Shown here: positions 23,138 to 34,260 of the stretch, in pieces
Position numbering within the stretch: the first letter of the stretch is position 1
Layout: each line of letters starts with the position of its first letter
The notes under the pieces: model-generated
Databases searched by the model: none
Told to the model about the DNA's origin: nothing
What the model saw: the letters and a program-made list of their open reading frames with translations, nothing else
Program-made: the position numbers and the translations under genes
NCBI RefSeq assembly: GCF_002994745.2
Contig: NC_037089.1
Span: forward strand, 21,995,641-22,059,640
Source of the DNA: Rosa chinensis
Taxonomy: Eukaryota > Streptophyta > Magnoliopsida > Rosales > Rosaceae
Direction of reading: 5' to 3'
DNA length: 64,000 nt

Positions 23138-26100
23138 ATGGTGATATTTCCAGAGCAAGAACACCCCAAGAAGGCCTTTGGATGGGCTGCCAGAGATTCA
23201 TCCGGTGTTCTCTCTCCTTTCAACTTCTCAAGAAGGTCAGTGTTATTCAAAAATTTAATCCATTTCTTCTTTAGTCACAGTGTTTGGAGTGCTCATTTTC
23301 GGTTACAGGGAAACGGGAGAGAAAGATGTGAGATTCAAAATATTGTATTGCGGGATATGTCATTCGGATCTTCACATGGTTAAGAATGAATGGGGACCGG
23401 CCGGTACAGGGCCACCTTCTACCTATCCAATGGTTCCCGGGTATGAATTCGTGATTAATCATGTTGATTATCTACCTAGTTGAGGTTATAATTTAAAACA
23501 CATGATGATTAGTATGTTAGATTCTAAGTGGTATACCAAAATGTGATTCACTTACTATTATTCAATCAATAATACTATATATAATCAATAGAAGCACTAC
23601 ATTGTGTTGAGCAAAAATTTACATATGGCACCAGACGACTACCTTTTGTAGACGTCAGGCTTATCTTTCTCTTCTCCGATCCCCCTACTCATCCTTTTCT
23701 CCCCCTCTACCATTTCCTCTTTTCCCTTGTATTTCCCCGATCCCGTCACCTCCACCAATCCACTTGGCATCAATTGAGATATTGACCTCGAGGATGGCGG
23801 CGATGCTAGTTCTCTGCTTCGATGCTCCTTTACCTGTGTCGGCGGTTGTCAGCGGTTGTGGTTTGCACTTGAAGCCTACCCTAACTTTTCTCTTTGTTGG
23901 AGTTCCTTCAGATGTTGCTTCTGCTATGTTTCCTTTAGTTGGTATTGGCATAGATGGTCCGAAGCCTCGTGGTGGTTCTAGATCAGCAAGTGGTGGCATG
24001 GCTAGATTCAAGGGAGCCGGTGATGGTAGGGACACTGGCGGCGGGTCCATTGGTGAAACTGGTCACAGGTTGAAGTCTGTGACAGCTAGGGTTTCTTCTT
24101 GTGCCCTAGGGTTAGGTTTTGGGTTTGAACTCAGGCTTGGCCATTAGGTCTTTAATTTTATTTCATTTTATTATTTTTCTTTTTTATTAATAATGAAATG
24201 ATGCTTAAGGAATGAGATTAGGGTCCATTTAAGGTAATTTTGAGTATTCGTCTGTTTTTGTTCCCTACTATCAGTGGCGGAGCCACATTGGGGCACGGCG
24301 GGTCCCGTATCCCACTATAATTTATTTTTTAATTTTTTTATGGGATTAGAGTTTTCTAATATAATTGAAAGCCAACTTGCTCTACTGATGTCTAGTACCA
24401 TTTAATCTAGTGGTACAAGTCTTCCCTTTATAAGTGAGAGGTCATGAGTTCGACTTACAATAAACTAGTTGTAGTATTTGATCCAAAAAAAAATTGCCCC
24501 ACTCGTAAGCACTTTGCTTATATTTGTGGTTGGTCCTAGGTTCAAAATTAACATTAACACTATTCTTTCATATACTTACATTTTTTTTATTTCTTTTTTT
24601 TCTTAACATTAACACTATTCTTTCTTATAGTTTTAAAATTCAAAGATAAATCATATTTCCATCACAAAAACTTCTTTAAACTCCAAAAAACTATAAATTT
24701 GATTAAGTTTTGAAGTTTTTCTAAAATTGCCGAGTGGCCCACTTGAGATCAACTTTTGGCTCCACCACTGCCTACTATAGAGCGTGCTGTGTTTGTCAGT
24801 GCAGTGTTATGTTTAAGGTACTCATTTTATCGGGGCCACATACGTGGCAGGTTCGATCTTTAATTTGTAACATTGTTGGCTTGAGTAATGAAAAATGTTT
24901 ATGTTTCTCCTCGCAAAAAAAAAAAAAAAAAAATTATATCCTCCGATTCATTGTTTTTGTAAGTATACTTGAGCTTCAGATAATCCTTAATTTAATTTAT
25001 AAAATTAAAAGATAAAAAGTCAAAGATATTAATCAGAAGATTGCAAACAAACATCAAATGTGGAGACATCTGATTTTCTTGAGCCTAATGCGCACAGGCA
25101 TGAGATTGTTGGTCAAGTAACAGAGGTAGGGAGCAAAGTACAAAAATACAAAGTTGGAGACAATGTCGGTGTTGGATGCATGGTGAGCTCTTGCCAATCA
25201 TGTGAAAGTTGTGCTAACAACCTTGAGAACTACTGCCCCAAATGGATAGGCATCTTTGGTGCCAAGTACCATGACGGAACCACAACATACGGAGGGTTCT
25301 CTAACATCATGGTCGTTGATGAGCACTTCGTTGTTCGTATACCGGACAACCTACCTCTTAATGGTGCTGCTCCTCTCCTGTGTGCTGGGATTACAACTTA
25401 CAGTCCCTTGAAGTATTATGGACTTGACAAACCCGGTATGCATGTGGGGGTGGTTGGCCTTGGTGGTCTAGGCCATTTGGCAGTCAAGTTTGCCAAGGCT
25501 ATGGGGCTTAAGGTTACAGTGATCAGTTCCTCGCGTAATAAGAAGGAGGAAGCTGTTAAACACCTAGGTGCTGATTCATTTTTGGTCACGAGTGACGAAG
25601 ATCAAATACAGGTGACCATCGATTCAAACAAGTTCCTCATTTTGAAGAAGCTTCAAGTGGAGTATAGTTGAGTACGTATCGTATTGTACGTGTTTTTGGG
25701 TGCCCTAATTCTGTTTTATTGATCTTGTAGGCTGCCATTGGCACAATGGATGGCATCATTGACACCGTCTCGGCAAACCACCCTCTCTTGCCTTTGGTGG
25801 GTTTATTGAAGTCCCATGGAAAACTTGTTGTGGTTGGTGCACCAGACCAGCCTCCTGAGCTTCCAGTTTTTCCTTTGCTCATGGGTACTTGATGTGACAT
25901 AAACAACAAAATATTGCTTGTATATACGTATCACATCATATCATTCTGTATTTACAACCGTTGTTTTTGCAATATTTACTGTAGGAAGGAAGATGGTAGC
26001 TGGTAGTGCCATTGGAGGTATAAAGGAGACACAAGAGATGATTGATTTTGCTGCTAAACATAACATAACAGCTGACATCGAGGTTATCGCGATCAACTAC

Positions 26101-26190
26101 CTGAACACGGCCATGGAGCGCCTTGCCAAAGCAGACGTCAAGTATCGATTTGTAATTGACATTGGAAACACATTGATTTCTGCCCCTTAA
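23138..26190 (+). CDS. Cinnamyl-alcohol-dehydrogenase-family protein (CAD/mannitol dehydrogenase-like), 5 exons
   Basis: Exons are 23138-23235, 23309-23440, 25098-25611, 25731-25884 and 25985-26190. All introns are GT-AG and the exons join in frame to 367 residues ending TAA. This is a zinc-dependent medium-chain dehydrogenase using NADP(H), which interconverts cinnamyl-type aldehydes and alcohols in the cytosol. Visible are the catalytic zinc region '[10 protein letters not shown]' (C47) and 'GHE' (H78), the four-cysteine structural zinc lobe '[15 protein letters not shown]', the nucleotide-binding GLGGLG, and the typical C-terminus '[11 protein letters not shown]'. The sequence most resembles the ELI3/CAD7-8 'mannitol dehydrogenase-like' clade, so the true substrate is uncertain. 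The loop after 'KNEWG' (PAGTGPPST) is about six residues longer than usual. Intron 2 is 1657 bp because of transposon insertions. No break was seen. Confidence 0.9.
23610..24933 (+). mobile_element. LINE-like retroposon in intron 2 of the CAD-family gene
   Basis: The sequence ends in 'tgtttctcctcgc' plus a run of about 19 A (24915-24933), as in plant LINE 3' ends. The 5' part (23670-24140) is GC-rich and leader-like, with an open frame at 23764-24147 that shows no known domain. A hAT MITE (24272-24770) is nested in it. I could not find the target duplication, so the 5' limit is approximate. It lies in sense orientation within the intron. Confidence 0.55.
24272..24770. mobile_element. hAT-type MITE, 499 bp (Tip100-like ends)
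   Basis: Terminal inverted repeats CAGTGGCGGAGCCAC and TTGGCTCCACCACTG match with two mismatches. The 8-bp duplication CCTACTAT is identical at 24264-24271 and 24771-24778. There is no transposase. The terminal sequence matches the CAGKGGCGGAGCCA type known from Tip100-like hATs. Confidence 0.92.
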
Positions 26191-26977
26191 GTTATGCATA
26201 ATATATCGTCATCAGCAGTTCAGTACTATCAGGCGGCCACCATGCATTAGTGGTTTCAATTTTAGTTTGATTTTGTGTACGTTCTCATGATTTCATTGAT
26301 TTGTGGTTTACTTGTTTACCGTCAGTATACTTCCAACATTTCTTCACAACGTGATAGCTAGTCCAGGAGTGTACGTAATAGATTGATAACCTTTTTTTCC
26401 TTTCTGATACGGTATTCGATCATTAGTTTTGAAACACCTTTTGGTTCACAATACAATGAGAGGCTCTTTCTATGTGATAAAAAAGTTACAAAAGTAAACT
26501 AGTAGAATTAACTAATCATTAGGAGAATCAGAAGGCTGGTGCGGTGGAATAAGATTTGCATGTGATTCAAGATCATCATCAATGGGATGAATTCTACTTA
26601 ATACGAAGGCAACAAAGCACGAACAGGAAACGTCCCAATATATATAAGAAGAGAAGAATTAGATATATAATCACCGCATTATGGATCGCCGTCTTGATGA
26701 GATTGTTGGTTCACCTTCCTGATGTCAGTGCTGAATTATGTGGATAGGTATATATATACAAGTTTATACGTTACATGTGATTAATGGTGCATGTTCCAGT
26801 AGATCTCCATTTGGTTCATGCACCTTGAAGAATTCCATCTCGTTTGTTCATTATAGACTTGATTCTCTTTTCATTGACAAGTTAAGGTCATGAGTCATAT
26901 CGTCTTAAATTCCAATGCTTTGCTTTGCTATTACAGTGTTTCTATTGATGGCAACTGACAAAATTGATTTGGTATGA
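26191..26977. other. 3' flank of the CAD-family gene, no further gene seen
   Basis: AT-rich sequence that should include the 3' UTR. A 63-codon open frame at 26556-26747 shows no recognisable domain and is not called. Sequence is otherwise unremarkable up to the A-rich MULE target site at 26978. Confidence 0.5.
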
Positions 26978-26986
26978 TAAAAAAAA

Positions 26987-27511
26987 GGGTTAAATATTGT
27001 TTACTCCCTGAATTTTCAGGGAAAAAACAGTTCAGTCCATGCCTTTTCAATTTCTTACATTTACTCCCTCATCTCTCAATTTTGGACCAATAGTTTCAAT
27101 TTGTTATTCTCCGACCAAAAATGTTTATTCTACCCTCAAATTTTTTAATTAATTAATTTTTTTTTTGAAAATATTTTTTTCTCTTTTGTTTTGTTTTTTT
27201 TTTTCCTTTCTTTTTTTGATTGAGCAGATGAAGAGAGGTTTTGTGTTTCAGATTGATTTGGTCGCTTTAGAAATTTTGATGTTGAAGGAGAAGAGAGGTG
27301 GAAGACAAAGAGATAAACAGAAAAGGAAAAAAAAAAAAGAAAAAAGAAGAAGATGAACTGAGGTTATAATAGACATTTTTATAGAGTTTTTTAACAGAAT
27401 GAACCTATTGGTTCAAAATTGAGAGATGAGGGAGTAAACGTGTGAAATTGAAAAGGCAGAGACTGAACTGTTTTTTCCCTGAAAGTTCAGGGAGTAAATA
27501 GTATTTAACCC
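26987..27511. mobile_element. Small non-autonomous MULE, 525 bp
   Basis: Inverted termini of about 110 bp start GGGTTAAATA and share 'actccctgaa(t/a)(t/g)ttcaggga(a)' and 'cagttcagtcc' blocks. The flanks are TAAAAAAAA on the left and TAAAAAAAG on the right (8 of 9). The termini resemble those of the Pack-MULE at 48741-50012 (GGATTAAATA, CAGTTTAGTCC), so the two belong to one family. The interior is low-complexity with no captured gene recognised. Confidence 0.8.
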
Positions 27512-27519
27512 TAAAAAAA

Positions 27520-28228
27520 GAACAATTCTTGGGTACCCCCTATGTGAACCTACTTCTTCACCTCTCTCCCAGCCTACCAATAAGAAATAGTCACATATAT
27601 TTTGAGTAAAAAAAAATAAAACTCTAACTTAACTCTTAATAAAAGAAATAATAAAAAATAAAAAAAAGTTCTAACTCAATTAGGAACGACGTTAGTTAAC
27701 GCCGTTCCCAAATCCATATGGTTTTTTGGCAAGGACGGAGAACATAGAAAGTCTTGAAATTTGGCGACGTCTCAGTCAATCCATACTGATTGATCTGCAC
27801 CTATGGATACCATCTTTGATGAACAGATTACGCTTCGACAGGAGGTAATATTTATATCAGCATATGGTTTCGATCAATTTATATGGTTCAATGAAATCAT
27901 GATTAAGCTTTGATATTTGTTTATATTGGCACATGGTCTCGATTAAGTCATCGTCTTTTTTAATTTTTTTTGTGATTAGTCAATTGAATATGGTTTTGTT
28001 GATTATACATATACAGCTATATGATTGAAACCATTAAGTACACAACGTAGATGTAGAACAGTGCTATAGCTTAACTTTTTTATTATACTTATATAGTAAT
28101 TTACATCATTGACAAGTTATGATTCTTATGTTTCTTTTAAACGATATTTTGATTTCAGTGCTGTCTAGAGTTGGAAGCTTGGAACTTAAATGCTCTCACT
28201 AAAGTAAGAAGTGTGATCATGATTTCTA
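27520..28228 (+). repeat. Left terminal inverted repeat of the giant MULE
   Basis: This matches the reverse complement of 51728-52441 through many blocks, including the sequence around ATGGATA(C/G)CATC and a following GTAATA donor-like site, and 'gtgct(g/a)tct(a/g)gagttgga'. It ends at 'gatcatgatt'. Like MuDR termini it may hold the promoter and first exon of the transposase. Confidence 0.85.
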
Positions 28229-28435
28229 GAATCACATTCCTATTGTGAAAATTTGGAACCACTTTTATTTAAGATCTTTGTTACCTGATTTTTGCTGAAT
28301 ATATATAATTGGGACTCTTACCATGAATCTCTTACACCTTCTTTTGTAAGATATTTTAATGCAATTGGTACTGTCTCTCAAAGTCATACCGCATATATGG
28401 ATTACTTTATATCTTCACTTTGTCTGTGTATACTT

Positions 28436-29530
28436 TTTTTTTTTTTGAGGAAAAGAGATAACTTCATTCATTTATCCATGGCCAGAAGACACGTACATCA
28501 AGTGTTGTCTTACACCAAAGTCATAAATGGTATAAGCTACCCAACAAAGGACAGGTGACTCTCACTGCTAACACATGCGCCTACGTACAAGAGATCAACT
28601 CCTCACTACATGCCTTTCTTTGAAAAGTAAACCTAGTCGCCTAGAGACCTCAATTGGTGTACAACTAGAGAGAACTAAGAAGCAATTCGTAAAAGAATTC
28701 AATTTCAAGTACTAGGCAAGGAGACCCGGGAAACAAAAGCTTCCCATTGCCCAAATCTCTAGAATCCTCCGTCATTACTACTCAAGAGGATTTGGCACGA
28801 AAGTGCGTAGTTTCCCTAACAAAATTAGAGAGTAATACTAACCTAGGATTCCCATAGCTTAAAGTAAAGTAAACTTGAAAAAAAATACTAGGCAAGGCCC
28901 AAAAAGAACCCCAAACCAAGCTGCAGCCTAGAAAGACCCACAGCCAATGCCCAGACCCAGAAGATTAGACCAGAAGATGGGCCGTACCCAACCCTCCCGG
29001 CCCAAACCGCAGATTGCCTCGCCGCGCCTCCACCTCCGCCTCCCAAACAGTGGCATCGAACCTGTAGCACAATCCATCGCCGTCCGACCAACGAGGAGTG
29101 ACCGCGATCCCGATCCACACCAAAACCGCCTTTGCCTGAGTCGAAAACAAACGTCCGATCACCAACATCATCCAACCAACCATCAAACCCAGCCGGTCAG
29201 CCGCTACCACCACCAAACGTCACCTCCGCCCCGCAAGGACTCCAGCCCACTCCGATCCCGTCCCATTGCCACGACGCATCCACCACCTGCAACCAGGAGA
29301 TAGTCGATAGACCACCCATCGATCTTAACCTCCGAGTCGGAAGCACATCTTCGAAACTAAACTACCCGTCCGGCCACCCCCAAACGTGCGCCGGCTAGGC
29401 CAAAGGCAGTCGCAGACGCCGAAGTGCAGCCGGACAGGCACCTGCGCAGCCAAACCGCGTTCTAGAGAAGGGGGTTCCTCTAGGGTTACAAGAGAGAAAA
29501 AATTGATTAGTTCTTTCCCTCGTGGTATTT
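28436..29530 (-). mobile_element. LINE-like retroposon, 1.1 kb, 15-bp target duplication
   Basis: The duplication TGTCTGTGTATACTT (28421-28435) and TGTCTGTATATACTT (29531-29545) differs at one base. A T run at 28436-28446 is the poly(A) tail on the minus strand, preceded by 'CTCTTTTCCTC'. The 5' half (28930-29480) is GC-rich leader-like sequence. No RT or endonuclease is present. It is the same type as the insert at 15016-15909 and lies in the left interior of the giant MULE. Confidence 0.8.
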
Positions 29531-29790
29531 TGTCTGTATATACTTGGGATAAAACACTTGTAATAAACTTGCCCGAACTGCTGCCTTCTTCTCTAAAAAA
29601 AATACTTAATTCAAGTCTCTGTTGCAGTAACTTTTTGTTCCTGGTCAATTGGAATATAGCTTGATCAATTCTTCTTCTTCGGTAATAGTTGATATCATGG
29701 TCAAAATTTAAGGTTGTTGTAGGTAACAAATAAAATTTAGAATTAATATGTATAAATATGTATATTGCAGGTTACAAGGAATACAAAATG

Positions 29791-29996
29791 ACTTGAGAAT
29801 AAGAACGTATTTGAGAGAATAATGAGATAATTTTATTCTTCTCACAAGGAGGTATTTATATACCAAGGTTACATATACTAACTAGGTAAGTGCTAATTAC
29901 AATTAAAGAGATAATTGTATTCCTAATTGCATACAATAAGTACATTCCTAATAGAATAAGAATATTCTAAATATGATACGTTGACTCACGCTAACA
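29791..29996 (-). repeat. Copia 3' LTR
   Basis: On the minus strand it starts TGTTAGCGTGAGTCAACG after an AAGGGGAG tract and ends CTTATTCTCAAGT. The outer edge is set by the AAATG duplication, which gives a non-canonical ...AGT end. The surviving 5' LTR lacks about 120 bp of the middle. Confidence 0.85.
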
Positions 29997-30296
29997 CTCC
30001 CCTTCAAGTTGGAGCATACAAGTCACGGATGCCCAACTTGTCAAGTGAGTCATAAAACACCTTGGTGGAAACTCCTTTAGTCAACACATCTGCTAATTGC
30101 TCTTTAGTTGGAATAAATGGAAAATCAATCAACTTGACGTCTAGCTCTCCTTAATAAAGTGTCTATCAACTTCCACATGCTTGGTACAATCATGTTGTAC
30201 CGAATTCTGTAATATATCGATTGTTGCCTTATTGTCACAATGTAACTTCATGGCTTGCTTAGGTTTGAACCCTAAGTCACGCAATAAATTATGCAG

Positions 30297-32060
30297 TCAT
30301 AGTAGTTCACAAACTCCATGAGCCATCCCTCTATACTCTGCTTCAGCACTAGACCTTGCTACCACCTTTTGCTTCTTACTTCTCCAAGTAACCAAGTTTC
30401 CTCCTACAAATGTAAAGTACCCTGAAGTAGATCTTCGGTCAGTAATACAGCCAGCCCAATCTGCATTAGTAAAGCCACTCACCTCTAGGTGATTATGTTT
30501 AGAAAACATCAACCCTTTCCCTGGTGCAATCTTTAAGTATCTTAAAATTCTCATAACAGCATCCATATGAGCCTCACTTGGGTTGTGCATGAACTGACTC
30601 ACTACACTGACTGCATATGCTACATCTGGTCTGGTATGAGACAAGTAAATTAATCTTCCAACCAATCTTTGATATCTAGCCCTATCTGTAGAAACTTGAT
30701 CAGGATAGTCTGCCAACTTGTGATTATGCTCAATAGGTGTGTCAATGGGTCTGCAATCTAACAAACCTGTTTCAATCAGGAGGTCCAGAACATACTTCCG
30801 TTGGCATAAGAAGATACCACTTCTCCCCCTTTTGCTACCTCAACGCCTAGGAAATACTTTAAGTCTCCAAGATCTTTCATCTTAAACTCAGAAGCCAATT
30901 GTTGTTGCAGTCTTCCAATCTCATCATTATCATCTCATGTAATCACCATATCATCCACATAGATTATCAACACATTTATCTTACCCTTCTGACGCTTGAG
31001 AAAAAGAATGTAATCTGAGTTGATTTGTTTATAACCAAAGCGGCACATTGATTGAGTGAACCTCCCAATCCATGCACGAGGTGACTGCTTCAAACCATAC
31101 AAGGACTTTTTTAATCTGCAAACTACATCAATATTTGTAGTAGTTTCATATCCAGGAGAAAGGCTCATATAAACTTCTTCAGCTAAATCCCCATGAAGGA
31201 ATGCATTCTTCACATCAAACTGCCGAAATGGCCAATCTAGGTTTGCAGCCAAAGACAATAACACTCTGATGGTATTGATCTTTGCTATAGGGGCAAACGT
31301 CTCATCATAGTCCACACCATAAGTCTGTGTGAACCCCTTGGCTACCAAACTTGCCTTGTATCTATTAACTGAACCATCTGCATTGTGCTTCACTGTATAA
31401 CCATCTGCACCCCACAGTCTTGTTTCCACTTGGAAGTGGTACTAACTCCCATGTATTATTCTTCTGCAATGCTTCCATCTCTTCCTCCATTGCCTTAGAC
31501 CACTTGGGATCTCTCAAAGCTTCCTGCACTTTGTTAGGAACATATACATAAGATATCTGGTGTACAAAAGATTCATATGACTTAGATAACCTATGGGTTG
31601 ACACATAATTGGCAACATGATACTTTGACTTGGAACTAATGGTGGGTTCATTTCTTTTTGAAGGTTTACCACGATTGACTCGATTAGGCAAAGTGTATTT
31701 GGTAGGTTCAAACTCTTCATCATGATTAACAATATTAAAAGGATTAGACACATGTTCAGGATTTACCTCAGAATGATCTTCAAAACCTTGGGAACCTTGG
31801 TTGGATTGGGGTAATGGAGGAAGGGGAGTTGCTGTAGAAACTTTGTCATTCGATTGATTGAAAGGAACACAAGGAACCTTAGCTCGTTCTTCAAGAATGA
31901 CAGGAACACTCGACCGTTCTTCAGGAGGTACAGGAACGACTTCATGAACGACAAGAACGATCGACTGTTCTTCAGGAATGAGAGGAACGCTTGACCGTTC
32001 TTCAGAAACAACAGGTACGACAGACTGTTCTTCATCTTTTTCATCTTCTGCTTTTTCATC
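30297..32060 (-). pseudogene. Copia reverse transcriptase and RNase H (3' part of pol)
   Basis: On the minus strand, 32072-31365 covers the proline/glutamate-rich linker with several 'VPxxPEERSSVP' repeats and the start of RT. 31429-30935 is RT with 'FDVKNAFLHGDL' and the catalytic 'YVDDMVIT' at its end. 30764-30297 is the connection and RNase H part with 'TRPDVAYAVSVVSQF' and 'SSAEAEYRGMA'. It stops at 30297, where 'LL' is followed by a stop rather than the family C-terminus. A stop also separates 30935 from 30764. The upstream half of pol resumes at 37716, beyond the LARD. Confidence 0.88.
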
Positions 32061-32065
32061 CTGTT

Positions 32066-32565
32066 TGTACATACCTCCAACAATATGGAGTATTTACTAC
32101 ATCACCAAGCATAAGTAACACCCTCTTTGAGACACCCACAAGCCATGGTGAGGCCCAACCGAGACATGCATCTTGTAGCCCTATGTTCAAGCTACGCTAC
32201 GGTATCCGGAAGTCGCAAATCCGTCGCCGGGAAGCCACCTTCCCGGCCTTGCCTAGTTGCCTCCACAATATGCTTCTCTAGACTAGAATAGTGATTTTAG
32301 TCATCCCACATCTAAGAAAATGTAAAGGAGATGGCTTCCTTCACCTATAAAAGGAATGCCTCCTCCCACTTAAACACCATTCAACACACTCCATTACACA
32401 CTTTGTAATGCACTTGGGCCGCAAGGCTCGACACACTAGTATAATCTTTCAAGTGGACGTAGTCTCCCGCTAAGGCAGGAGGTGAACCACTATACATCTC
32501 GTGTCACTCTCTTTCTCTCTCATTCTTTACATTAATTAGATCCCCAACGGATCCAAGCATTAACA
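32066..32565 (+). repeat. 5' LTR of the LARD
   Basis: TATAAAAGG at 32346-32354 is the likely promoter TATA box. The end TTAACA is one base from the primer-binding site. An open frame spanning the LTR start is an artefact repeated in the 3' LTR. Confidence 0.93.
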
Positions 32566-32566
32566 T

Positions 32567-32583
32567 TGGCGCCGTCTGTGGGA
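32567..32583 (+). other. Primer-binding site of the LARD
   Basis: TGGCGCCGTCTGTGGGA begins one base after the LTR end. This primer-binding site is common in plant Gypsy elements of the Tat/Ogre type, so the LARD probably belongs to that group. Confidence 0.85.
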
Positions 32584-32639
32584 AGCCAACACAAAAGCTT
32601 CGTCACCTACTACGAACTTTGACCCGAAAGTGTCAAGTC

Positions 32640-32807
32640 AACGCTCATTCAACATCAAATTGGGGCCGGTCAACGCCCGTAGGCAAAGTCAACGCCCAAC
32701 ATGGCTGGTCAACGACCGGCGGGGTAGGTCAACGCCCGGCGGAGTCGGTCAACGCCGGGCTAGCTTGGTCAACGATGACCATGGTTAGTCAACGCTGAAC
32801 TTCACAC

Positions 32808-32838
<31 letters not shown>

Positions 32839-34260
32839 TTTGGCGGCAAACTTCTCTGGACACCCAGAGATTTGCTCTGGGCACCCAGCCACTTCCGCCA
32901 AGAACTCCATCTTCGCTAGGAACCATCTCCGCCAGTCCCTACCTCCGCCCCGCTGGCCCAAAACTCAACCACCGATGGCCAAGGCTCCAGAGCCGCCTTC
33001 CGCCATGCATAGCACCGCCATGCTTCCGCCGCTCAGCGATCAACTCCATCAGCGGCATCTTCTTACGCTTGCCAAGGCTCCGCCCCGTTGGCCCAAACCT
33101 CCACCGCCGCTGACGATACCTCAGCTGCCGCTATGATGAGCACCAGTCCGCTGGCCTTGTGCAAGCTTCTCCTCTAAGCTTCATCAGCGGGAAACAAGGC
33201 GCCGCTAATCTCCATCAGCAGCAGTTCTTCCGCTCAGCTTCACCAGCGGCAAATACCACCGGTCATCAAGCTCCTCTCCGTACCACATGTTTTAGCAATC
33301 ACACAGAGCAAAACCGAGCATCAACTTTATCTCTGCTCCTCTTCGACGGAAAATCTTCCGCCACACTGTTCACCGCCCAACTTCAAAGCTCCGCTAGATC
33401 ACCATCAGCGGTACATTTCCTGCCAGCTACTCCCAGCAGATGCAACCTCCACAGCTTCTCTGCTGACCTCATTTCGATCATCTCTCCGCCGAACATATAC
33501 CGCTGAACACGCACCGGAGCTTTAATCTCCCTGGCGGAGCTTCAATTTTCCGCTGCACCTAGTTTACTCTGGACACCCAGAGATCTCCTCTGGGCACGCT
33601 GCTGCACTTGCTCCTCCGCTGAGCAAGACCTCCTCCGCTAGCCAAAATTCCTCCGCTGAGTTCCAGGACCACCTCTAGACACCCCCAAACCCGCCAAACG
33701 CTCCTCCGCTGGCCATCAGCGCTCAGCTCCTCCGCTGAGCTTCTCCTCCGCCAACTCTTCTTCTCCACTCCGCTGAGCTCCGGTTCCGCCGGACACCACC
33801 AGTTCCGCCGAACTCATGTTCCGCTGAACTTCAGCTTCGGCCGGACACCAACACTTCGCTGAACTTCGACCTCAAACCTCCGCTCCGCCGGTCAAGCATC
33901 CGCTGACCACATCATCCTCCGCCGGAAGGACGTCCGCCGGCCACAAGCTCCGCTCCGCCGACTCCACCAGCGTCCACTGAACTCCAGGGAACGCTGACCG
34001 TCATCAATCTACCTGTACCCATCTCTCGTGCCAGAACGCCGCTGAAATCCATTATCACCAGCGAGCTTTCCGCTGTCAAGAGCACCAAAGCTGGACCTGC
34101 CAGCCATCTCGACGCACTTTGTCAGCAGGAAACTTCGCCACTAGTCTTCATTGGCGGGAAACAACGCTCCGCTAATATCCGTCAGCGGTGGTTTTTCCGC
34201 TAAGCTCCATCGGCGGCCGTCCACCCATTTTCACATTAACTCTAGTGTCGGTCCTTTCCA
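32640..34260 (+). repeat. Low-complexity LARD interior: GGTCAACG and CCGCT(G/C) repeats
   Basis: 32650-32800 carries about eight copies of '(t/a)(a/g)gtcaacg' at spacings of about 20 bp. 32840-34260 is dominated by CCGCTGA/CTCCGC motifs, with poly(A) at 32809-32835. Open frames here encode proline/serine-rich repeats without domains and I do not call them genes. Confidence 0.75.

Noticed and set aside
23764..24147. 127-codon frame in the CAD intron as a possible nested gene
   Set aside because: It lies in the GC-rich leader-like part of a retroposon and has no recognisable domain.
32840..33506. Proline/serine-rich frames of about 100 codons
   Set aside because: Low-complexity CCGCT repeats inside a LARD, with no domain.
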